A stretch of DNA of 64,000 bases, taken from NCBI RefSeq assembly GCF_900100125.1, contig NZ_FNEL01000001.1:1-64000 (forward strand), read 5' to 3'. The notes under the pieces are model-generated. The model had not been told where the DNA came from. It worked only from the letters and a program-made list of their open reading frames with translations, and made no database searches. The first letter of the stretch is position 1. Each line of letters opens with the position of its first letter. The stretch comes from Dolosicoccus paucivorans (GTDB lineage Bacteria > Bacillota > Bacilli > Lactobacillales > Aerococcaceae). A program made the position numbers and the translations under genes. Positions 55,068-62,616 of the stretch are shown here, piece by piece.

Positions 55068-56793
55068 CTAAGGATACTCCTTTCAATAGGGAGACAAAAG
55101 CTCCTTGACGTTCTATTAATGATTCATAGGTTCCTTCTTCAACAATTTGACCATTATCAAAGACTAAAATATAGTCCATCTCATTCATCCAATGTAAACG
55201 GTGAGTAGCAAAAAAGACTAAGCGATCTTCAAGTAAAGGCATCATCGCTTTTTTAATTTCTAATTCCGTTTCAATGTCCAAATGAGCCGTTGGTTCATCG
55301 AATAATAATATGCGCCGTTTATTATCTAAAAACGCACGCGCTAGCGCAATTCGGTGAGCTTGCCCACCACTGACTCGGCGTCCTCCTTCACCCATTAATG
55401 TATCTAAACCATGAGGAAGTTGAGTGATCAATTCATTCAATCCAGCTAGTGTCACCGCTTTTTCAATCGCTTCTTGACTCGCGTTTGGTGTGTAGAATGT
55501 AATGTTATCTTTTAAGCTCATATTAAAAATATAAGGAGACTGAGGCATATAAATCAGTTGTTCTTGCCAAGAGGGTAAATTGAAAGAATGAACGGTTTGA
55601 TCTTCACGTTGAGGGTTTTTAAAGGAAATATCGCCTTGCTGGGGCTCTAGGAATCCATTAAGTAACTGAATAAAGGTGGATTTACCTGACCCGCTCATCC
55701 CGATAATCCCAACTTTTTGATAGCCTTTAAGAGACAAATGAATATTTTGTAACGTCAAACGATGTTCGTCATAGGAAAAGGCTAAATCTTTAATAAGCAA
55801 TTGGCTGGTCTCTTGCCACGGTTCGACTAGAGCCGTTTCTTTTTTTATTTCTTCAAAGTTTAATATTTGTTGAATATTACTGAACGCATTTTTACCGTCT
55901 AACGTGGCGTGATAGTTATCTGCGAATTCACGAATGGGTAAAAAGTACTCGGGCGACAAAATTAAAACAGTTAAAGCGAATAAAAAGTCTCCTTGACCTT
56001 CGATGAGACGAAGCCCTAAAAGAACCGCTACAATAGCGACAGAAAGCGTCGTTAAAAAGTCTAAGGCAAAACTCGATAAAATAGCAACTTTTAATGTGTC
56101 GATAGTGCGAATCCGAAAACTCTCGCTCGATTGATAAATGTCTTCAGCATGGGATTTACTTTTACCAAAGAGTTTTAACGTGTCAATTCCTCGAAGAGAA
56201 TCGATGAAATGATTGGATAAACGTTGATAACTGGCGTACTGTCTTTCGGCTTTTGCTTGGGCAGCGTAGCCTAAAATAACCATAAATAAAATAATTAACG
56301 GATAAATAAAAATTAAAACAACGCCAGATTTCCAATCAAAGTAAAAAACGCTGGCTAAAATAATCCAAGGAATTAAAGCGATCCCCATTACTTTTTATAA
56401 GATGAGTTTAATATAATCTTCTACTTGAGTAATGCCATCTAACGTCATTGTCGTCACATGCCCCGTTCCTAATTGTTGAACAGCGCTTGGTCCTAGACGA
56501 AAGAGTTTTGATAGGAGTTGCTCTCTAATGTTTTTCGCTTGTTGATAGGCATAGTGATCTAATAATTTAGTTCGGTAACGGTTAATACCTAATCTTAGAA
56601 CATAACAGCTAATAAATAACCCAATAAAAAGCCAGAGATTATTTAAGGGCTGTCCTTGCCATAAGCCGACAATGACTTTTGCTAGGGTAAATGATTGCCC
56701 AATGATAAAGAAGGCTTGCAAAACTGCGAGTCCTGCAAGCCAACTTAATTTAGATTTAATACCGGGCAATGTTAAAATTGCACGATCAATCAT
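55051..56793 (-). pseudogene. cydD: cydD, heterodimeric ABC exporter for cytochrome bd assembly, in-frame stop
   Basis: Partner of CydC. The N-terminal 132 residues end at TAA (56397-56395); the remaining protein, starting GIALIPWIILASV, continues in the same frame three codons later, so this is a nonsense change and not a shift. The distal part has a full ATPase (Walker A GMSGSGKST, signature VSGGQAHR, Walker B LLFDEPTAHLD). The codon would be expected to code Lys, Gln or Glu. Start overlaps cydB by 4 nt. Internal restart at ATG 56388 would lack the first membrane helices. Confidence 0.87.
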
Positions 56794-57812
56794 CGAGTTT
56801 CCTCCGTTTGTTGTTTAGACGGTTTAATACGGTGTCTAAAGATATAGTAAGTCCATATTGTATAAGCTAATACAAATGGAAGAATAGTGACTGTAACCCA
56901 AGTCATCATTTTCAATGTATAAGGAGCAGAGGTTGCGTTTTGAATGAGTAAATCAAACTCTGACCCTAGCGAACTGATCATGACGCGTGGGAATAAGCCA
57001 ACGAATAATAAAGCAACAATCGCCACAAAGGTTAAGCCACTTGATAAAAAGGCTGGCCATTCGCGGTGATTTAAAACGCTAAAGTGTGCTAAAGCACTTA
57101 AAGCCACAATTAAAACGACAAGAAGTAATGTTGGTACTAATTTAGTGCTGAAAAAGTCAGTTTTTAAATAAAGTAAACCTGCAAAAGCCACTAAACCAAC
57201 ATATAAAACAGGGTAAAGCTTTTTAGCTTGTTCAACGGCGCGAGTGTGAATTGCTCCGGTTGTTTTTAATGCTAAGTAGTTTAAGCCGTGTAAGTAGCTT
57301 AATAACGTCATTGCTACACCACCGACAATTGAAAATAAGTTAATGTAGTCAGTAAATGACGCGCGAATATGACCTTGTGCATCCATTGGCATTCCTTGAA
57401 TTAAACTAATAAACATCACGCCAAAGAAAAATGGAATGATTAAACTACCTGTAAATAATGTGTTAATCCAAATGGGTTTTTTATCCATTGGCATACGATG
57501 ATGGAATTCAAATGATACACCGCGGATAATCAGTCCAACTAAAATCGCAAGTAGAACTAAATAATAACCGCTAAATAATGAAGCATACCAAAATGGAAAA
57601 GCAGCAAACATCGCTCCACCGGCCGTAATTAACCAGACTTCGTTGCCGTCCCATACAGGACCAATGGTTTTGATGACTTGTTCACGTTCTTCGTGGTTGC
57701 GAGCTAAAAATTTAGTCGCCATTCCTACACCAAAGTCAAAACCTTCTAAAAAGAAGAAGCCCGCAAATAATACACCACTTAAAGCAAACCATAAAAGTTG
57801 TAAACTACTCAT
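56790..57812 (-). CDS. cydB: Cytochrome bd ubiquinol/menaquinol oxidase subunit II
   Basis: 340 residues, about eight or nine membrane helices, begins MSSLQLLWFALSGVLFAGFFFLEGFDFGVG, with the CydB motif VWDGNEVWLITAGGAMFAAFP. The only respiratory gene here without a lesion. Start ATG 57812 with AGAGGTG 7 nt upstream; it overlaps the cydA end by 8 nt. Without CydA and CydDC it could not form an active oxidase. Confidence 0.94.
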   Translation of the reverse strand: MSSLQLLWFALSGVLFAGFFFLEGFDFGVGMATKFLARNHEEREQVIKTIGPVWDGNEVWLITAGGAMFAAFPFWYASLFSGYYLVLLAILVGLIIRGVSFEFHHRMPMDKKPIWINTLFTGSLIIPFFFGVMFISLIQGMPMDAQGHIRASFTDYINLFSIVGGVAMTLLSYLHGLNYLALKTTGAIHTRAVEQAKKLYPVLYVGLVAFAGLLYLKTDFFSTKLVPTLLLVVLIVALSALAHFSVLNHREWPAFLSSGLTFVAIVALLFVGLFPRVMISSLGSEFDLLIQNATSAPYTLKMMTWVTVTILPFVLAYTIWTYYIFRHRIKPSKQQTEETR

Positions 57813-59210
57813 TTGCAAACACCTCTTTCATATTATCGCTCAACTCTTGATGAGCCAATGTCGAAACGCCTGGTCCTTTATCTAGTTCGCGACGAACTAA
57901 GTAAACCATCACAATTGATAACACTAAAAAGAGTGAGAAATAAACAACGTTGGAAATCAGTAATGAAGTCGCTGAAACGTTTGGTGAAATGCTATCTTCA
58001 ATCGTAAATAGTCCGTAAACGGTCCATGGGAAACGACCTAATTCAGTAACTAACCAACCTGCTGTGTTAGCAATGAATGGAGCAAAAGTGGCTAAGGATA
58101 ATAGGCGTAAGAGTGTTTGGTTTTCAAACAATGTTTCATGTTTCTTACGAGATAGCCATAGTCCAATCGCTGATAATAAGAAAGTTACAACGCCAAAGCC
58201 AGCCATAATTCTAAAGTTCCAATAAATTGCATTTACTGGGACGAAGTAATCTCCTGGTCCGTGCATTGCTTCTAATTGTTCATTCGCTTTTTCCATTCCG
58301 ATAAAGCCACCTTCAGGCTTACCGTTTGCTAAAATACTTAACATGTAAGGAATTTCAATATTAAAGACCGTTGTGTGATCCGTTTCGTTAGCCCAAGCAA
58401 TGAGTGACCACGCAGCCGGATCTCCTGTATCTTCATAGTTACCTTCCATTGCCGCAAATTTCATTGGTTGAGAATCAATTAATTCAACCATCTGACCATG
58501 TCCAGCACCCATGACCGTTAATGAACCAATTAAAGTTAACACAAGTCCAATACGCATAGATGACTTATAAAAATCACGCTTTGTTTCACGCTTATTTAAT
58601 AAACGAAAAGCGGATAAACCTGCGACAACCATACCACCTGTTACAATGGCTCCCGTAATCATATGAGAGAATAGCCAGAAGACTTTACTGTTGGTTACTA
58701 AAGTCGCAAAATCCGTCATAACAGCACGACCATCGATAATTTCAAAACCAACAGGATGTTGCATAAAGGAGTTAGCTACTAAAATCCAAAAGGCAGATAA
58801 AAATGAACCAATGGTGACAAGCCACATAAAGGTGACGTGTAACTTCGGACTTACTTTATCCCAAGTAAACATCCATAAACCAATAAAGACCGATTCTAAG
58901 AAGAAAGCAAGTAACGCTTCCACTGCTAAAGGTGCGCCGAAAATATCCCCTACGAAACGAGAATAATCAGACCAGTTCATTCCAAATTGGAATTCTTGAA
59001 TAATCCCGGTCACAACTCCGACAGCAAAACTTAAAAGGAAGATACCTCCCCAAAATTGCGCCATTTCACGATACTTCACATCTTTTTAACAACGTACATC
59101 GTCTCCATAATCGCAACAGCTAAAGCCGTTCCGACAGAAAAAGGTACGAAGAAAAAGTGGAAGATTGTAGTCATTGCAAACTGGAAACGCGCTAAACTAA
59201 CAATATCCAT
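57805..59210 (-). pseudogene. cydA: cydA, cytochrome bd oxidase subunit I, frameshifted
   Basis: Heme-bearing subunit. The true N-terminus is [20 protein letters not shown] from ATG 59210 (AGGAGG 7 nt upstream) and includes the early heme-ligand His in the first helix. After METMYVVKK the frame runs to a stop; the remaining 424 residues (MKYREMAQFWGGIF ...) are one frame away. The break is at an A5 run on the minus strand (plus 59083-59087): one more A gives [14 protein letters not shown]. Translation from the internal ATG would miss helix 1. Confidence 0.88.
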
Positions 59211-59247
59211 CATAGTCCCTCCTATAATTAATAATTATTCCTATTAT

Positions 59248-59276
59248 AATATACTCTTAATTACAGACGAACACAA
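59248..59276 (-). promoter_or_regulatory. Promoter of cydABDC
   Basis: Minus strand TTGTGT (59276-59271), 17-nt spacer, TATATT (59253-59248). Confidence 0.6.
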
Positions 59277-59285
59277 TAAACCATT

Positions 59286-59303
59286 TTGTGAATATGTTCA
59301 TTT
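59286..59303. promoter_or_regulatory. Possible Rex (redox) operator upstream of cydA
   Basis: TTGTGAATATGTTCATTT: one half equals the Rex consensus TTGTGAA, the other (TTCATTT) matches TTCACAA at four of seven. It lies 10 bp upstream of the -35. Rex is known to repress cyd genes in Firmicutes. No Rex gene is in the window. Confidence 0.45.
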
Positions 59304-59307
59304 AAAA

Positions 59308-59334
59308 AGCAGCTAAGAAAAAATCCTAGCTGCT
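59308..59334 (-). terminator. Terminator of the ytoQ-like gene
   Basis: AGCAGCTA (59308-59315) with TAGCTGCT (59327-59334); T5 on the minus strand beyond 59308, and T6 on the plus strand after 59334. Confidence 0.7.
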
Positions 59335-59339
59335 CTTTT

Positions 59340-59780
59340 TTATTTGAAGACATATTCTAATACTTCAACGGCCTGTTGCGGAGTATCCACAACAACGTTA
59401 GCTTTATTTGATAATTCTTTTAAAGCGTGGATGGCTTCTTCCGGGCGAATAATAATTAAAGGTTTTCCTAAATTCACCGCAGTTGTTGCATCCATCGCGG
59501 TATTCCATTGACGATATTTTTCGCCAAATAAAGCAATCACAATGTCCGCTTTTTGCATTAAGACTTGTGTTCTAAAGTTATTAATATCTGAAGCAGCATC
59601 ATCTTTAAAGTAGTTATTAGGCATCTTACCTAAGATGTTTTCACCAATATTGTCTGATAAATCATGATCTGTTTGAGGACTTACAAAAGTATAAGGTAAA
59701 TCTTTTTCCTTAACGGCTTGGATAATTTCTTCTCTCCAAGCAGTGTGAATTTCGCCTGCTAAGTAAACAACTAATTTCAT
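59340..59780 (-). CDS. YtoQ-family protein
   Basis: 146 residues, similar to Bacillus YtoQ: KLVVYLAGEIHTAWREEI at the N-terminus, then DNIGENILG and ADIVIALFGEKYRQWNTAMDA. The fold resembles nucleoside 2-deoxyribosyltransferases (Rossmann-like), but activity is unknown. Start ATG 59780 is 7 nt after GGAG; two earlier starts are too close to that site. Single gene. Confidence 0.85.
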   Translation of the reverse strand: MKLVVYLAGEIHTAWREEIIQAVKEKDLPYTFVSPQTDHDLSDNIGENILGKMPNNYFKDDAASDINNFRTQVLMQKADIVIALFGEKYRQWNTAMDATTAVNLGKPLIIIRPEEAIHALKELSNKANVVVDTPQQAVEVLEYVFK

Positions 59781-59831
59781 AACCATTCTCCTTAACATCT
59801 TTTGTTATTATTATACGCCTAACTTAATCTT

Positions 59832-60506
59832 TTAGCCAATATCGTCTAAGTCGTATTCTCCATTTAAATCGCTGTCATGAAGCAATACGTGCCATGCCCA
59901 AGTAGAATTAATTATTAAAAAGGTTCCCGGTTGAGAAGTTAAGTAAGGTTTATACTTTTGTTCAACAAAGGTTTCCAAATGGGTAGGGTAAGGCGAGTAG
60001 AGTTGTTGTTCTTTTTTTATATATAACAAATGAGGGGTTAATCGGTGGTGATAATAGTAAACCTTAGCCTCTTGATTTGTTAGTTCTGCTGCTCCTTGAG
60101 CTAAAATTTTGACTAATTCTACAACTGTGTCGCTTTTTTTGTCTTGCCAAATTAAAAGAGTTTCCTTTAGAGATTCAATCGACGAAACAATGCGCAGTTG
60201 ATAGTCAGGGTATTCATTTTGAAATTGATCATTTATTTGATTGAAAATAGCTTGGCGTTGTTCATTAGAGTCCGTCGAGTGAGGGTATAAATAGACTCCT
60301 TGTTTGTTACTAGAATGAATATATAAAAAAGGAAAAGGGACGGGATGAGCCCCTCCGCAATGAGCGCATTGATGATCGAAGAAATCACCTTGTTGAATTG
60401 AAAAACTAAGATCAGGTTGTGTTGCTCCGTCAATAATGGTAGGAAACGTTTGGTTTTCAGATGCTAAACAAGTAGGACAAGTTAAATGTAAGGTTTGTTG
60501 GGCCAA
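59832..60506 (-). CDS. CpXC domain protein
   Basis: 224 residues; begins MAQQTLHLTCPTCLASENQ with the CPTC motif, and CAHCGG follows near residue 46, giving a zinc-ribbon-like four-Cys set. The remainder is unrecognised, with DLNGEYDLDDIG-like acidic end. Function unknown. Divergent from rpiA with adjacent starts, so the promoters must overlap. Confidence 0.75.
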   Translation of the reverse strand: MAQQTLHLTCPTCLASENQTFPTIIDGATQPDLSFSIQQGDFFDHQCAHCGGAHPVPFPFLYIHSSNKQGVYLYPHSTDSNEQRQAIFNQINDQFQNEYPDYQLRIVSSIESLKETLLIWQDKKSDTVVELVKILAQGAAELTNQEAKVYYYHHRLTPHLLYIKKEQQLYSPYPTHLETFVEQKYKPYLTSQPGTFLIINSTWAWHVLLHDSDLNGEYDLDDIG

Positions 60507-60548
60507 TGAAATCTTCCTCTCTAAGCAATAACACGCTAGGTGTATGTT

Positions 60549-60559
60549 ATAATAAAGGT
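60549..60559 (+). promoter_or_regulatory. Extended -10 promoter of rpiA
   Basis: TATAAT preceded by TG and one base (TGTTATAAT around 60545-60553). No strong -35 recognised. Confidence 0.5.
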
Positions 60560-60592
60560 AAATTGTTACAAAAAATTAGGAGGCGACAGGAC

Positions 60593-61282
60593 GTGGAAGA
60601 GTTAAAAAAACGTGTCGGTCATGAAGCAGTCAAATATGTTGAAAGTAACATGACCGTTGGACTAGGAACTGGTTCAACAGCTTATTGGTTTATCGATGAA
60701 TTAGGGCGACGCCTTAAAGAAGGGACCCTAACAAACATTCAAGCTGTTCCCACATCAAACCGTTCAAAAGAGCAAGCTAAAGAATTAGGTATTCCTTTAG
60801 TAGAATTGGATCAAGTAGATCACATCGACGTGTTAGTCGATGGAGCAGACGAGTGTACTTTAAAGCACTTTGAAGGCATTAAAGGTGGTGGCGGTGCTTT
60901 ACTCCATGAGAAAATCGTCGCTCAAAATAGTCGTCAAATCATTTGGATTTTGGACGAATCAAAAATTGTCAAAGAACTGGGCGCTTTTCCTCTTCCAATT
61001 GAAGTCATTCCTTTTGGTAGTTGGCGTTTATTTAAAAAATTAGAACAAGCTGGATTCCATCCTGCTTTTAGAATGCAATCCGATGATTCGTTATTCATTA
61101 CAGACTCTGGTAATTATATTATCGATCTACATTTAAAGTCAATTCCTTATCCGCCTCAATTAGCCCATGAGCTTAAAAGTGCGGTTGGAATTGTCGAGCA
61201 CGGTCTATTTTTAAACTATGCTGACATTGTGCTTGTGGGCCGTTCGAATGGGAACGTTCAAACCTTTAAGAAAGAATCATAA
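60593..61282 (+). CDS. rpiA: Ribose-5-phosphate isomerase A
   Basis: 229 residues; interconverts ribose-5-P and ribulose-5-P. Motifs GLGTGSTAYWF (about 23-33), DGADE, and KGGGGALLHEK with catalytic residues. Start GTG 60593, 9 nt after TAGGAGG; the upstream frame to 60506 is not part of RpiA. Intact. Confidence 0.95.
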   Translation: MEELKKRVGHEAVKYVESNMTVGLGTGSTAYWFIDELGRRLKEGTLTNIQAVPTSNRSKEQAKELGIPLVELDQVDHIDVLVDGADECTLKHFEGIKGGGGALLHEKIVAQNSRQIIWILDESKIVKELGAFPLPIEVIPFGSWRLFKKLEQAGFHPAFRMQSDDSLFITDSGNYIIDLHLKSIPYPPQLAHELKSAVGIVEHGLFLNYADIVLVGRSNGNVQTFKKES

Positions 61283-61318
61283 TAAGCGACCATCAATTAA
61301 AGGCGAGGTGATAGCTTG

Positions 61319-61798
61319 ATGGAACGAACGGTCATTCATGAATTTGAACCGATTTATAACAAAGACAGCCGAATTCTTATATTAGGTTCTTTTCCTTCCG
61401 TGGTGTCTCGTGAATCTAACTTTTACTATAGTCATCCCCGTAATCGCTTTTGGCCTTTAACGGCAAGACTTTTGGAAAGCTCTCCTGTAGAAACCGTTGA
61501 AGATAAGAAAGAATTACTACTTTCTCACGGTATTGCCTTATACGACGCTTGTATAAAAGCGCAAATTGTGGGTTCCATGGATAAAGATTTAAAGGTAGAA
61601 CAACTAGCTGACTTAGAACCTATTTTGCAAACAGGTCATATTCAAAAAATCTTTTGTAATGGTCAAAAGGCTTATGATTTAACCACCAAGCAATTAGATC
61701 AAGCAGCAATAAAATTACCGTCAACTAGTCCAGCCAATGCACGCTACCGAATGGATGACTTAGTCAAAGAATGGCAACAAATTTTAGCTTATTTATAA
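61319..61798 (+). CDS. Hypoxanthine-DNA-glycosylase-like protein (UDG superfamily)
   Basis: 159 residues. LILGSFPSVVSRESNFYYSHPRNRFWPL resembles family 6 (HDG) of the uracil-DNA glycosylase superfamily, which removes deamination products such as hypoxanthine. C-terminal LPSTSPANAR is the second superfamily motif. Start ATG 61319 with GAGGTG 8 nt upstream. 37 bp after rpiA, so probably co-transcribed. Confidence 0.85.
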   Translation: MERTVIHEFEPIYNKDSRILILGSFPSVVSRESNFYYSHPRNRFWPLTARLLESSPVETVEDKKELLLSHGIALYDACIKAQIVGSMDKDLKVEQLADLEPILQTGHIQKIFCNGQKAYDLTTKQLDQAAIKLPSTSPANARYRMDDLVKEWQQILAYL

Positions 61799-61800
61799 CA

Positions 61801-61831
61801 AAACCCCGCTTCCAATTTAAAAGCGGGGTTT
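61801..61831. terminator. Bidirectional terminator
   Basis: AAACCCCGCTT (61801-61811) with AAGCGGGGTTT (61821-61831), flanked by A- and T-rich sequence; serves both converging genes. Confidence 0.8.
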
Positions 61832-61840
61832 CATCTATCT

Positions 61841-62434
61841 CTAACGAGTGTAGTAGAATAAGGGTTTTGTTCGGTTTGTTAAATGAAGGGGCATCATTTC
61901 TTTAGCGCTATCGTCATAGTAGCTAATCATAATGATACGGTTTCCTAATTCGCTTAAAGCTGTTAACAGTAGATCCGAATCATGCTCTTTATGTTCATCC
62001 ATCGCTTTTTGGTAGTTTTCTAAAACAATAATGCGAGGAACATATAACTTATCAGATTGAAGTGTCATCTCCACTTGGTCCACTTCGATGGCTAAACCGG
62101 TTTCTTGTGTTAATTTTTCAAACTGGCTAGCTAAATGATCCAATTCTTCTTCAGATAAAGGTGTTTGACTTTTTTGAATTTCTTCTTGAGTATAGTTTTC
62201 TTTGTAAAACTCGTTCATTCCTTCATAGAGCTCTTGAGGATTAATTTCAGAAGGAAGAGTAGTTGCTGGATAAGTTGAAGGAGGTAAGACTTGGTCGTTA
62301 AAGTCTCCTAGAGAAGTTGCTTCGTGTTCAACAGTCGATTCAGAAACAGAAGAACTCTCTTGTGCCAAGACAAAAGCGGGTGTGCTATTGAATAAGGCTG
62401 TCATTAAAGTACTTAAAATAATAATTTTTCGCAT
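61841..62434 (-). CDS. Secreted protein of unknown function
   Basis: 197 residues with a signal peptide (about 1-24, cleaved near FVLAQ). A Ser/Thr/Glu-rich stretch (25-70) leads to a helical, acidic region (LSEEELDHLASQFEKLTQETG) and a beta-rich end. The VPRIIVLENY and ISYYDDSAKEMMP parts are not recognised. It may be a small TPM-like or unknown extracellular domain; I do not assign a function. ATG with GGAG upstream and ATTATA (TATAAT on the minus strand) at 62457-62462. Confidence 0.7.
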   Translation of the reverse strand: MRKIIILSTLMTALFNSTPAFVLAQESSSVSESTVEHEATSLGDFNDQVLPPSTYPATTLPSEINPQELYEGMNEFYKENYTQEEIQKSQTPLSEEELDHLASQFEKLTQETGLAIEVDQVEMTLQSDKLYVPRIIVLENYQKAMDEHKEHDSDLLLTALSELGNRIIMISYYDDSAKEMMPLHLTNRTKPLFYYTR

Positions 62435-62544
62435 ACAACAATCTCCTTTTTAGTTCATTATACTAGCATAACAGTTTAATATAACGAATAGGTAACAAAT
62501 TGATAACGATTTATCATAATATTTCTTAAGAATGAGCTGAGTAG

Positions 62545-62572
62545 TTGTCCAAAAGCTTTAAGGTTTGATAAT
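62545..62572 (+). promoter_or_regulatory. Possible promoter of the ABC exporter gene
   Basis: TTGTCC (62545-62550), 16-nt spacer, GATAAT (62567-62572). Confidence 0.45.
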
Positions 62573-62616
62573 ATAGCTAGAGTGTCTAAAATTAATATAA
62601 CGGAAAGGAGATTTCT

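Noticed and set aside
49036-59087. Programmed ribosomal frameshifting in menA, hepT, cydA and cydC
   Set aside because: No X XXY YYZ slippery heptamer with a following stable stem was recognised at the sites, and intact homologs need no such event.
48596-59210. Sequencing error as the full explanation for the broken respiratory genes
   Set aside because: All lesions fall in one functional module, the genes between them are intact, and one lesion is an in-frame stop. It remains possible for single sites.
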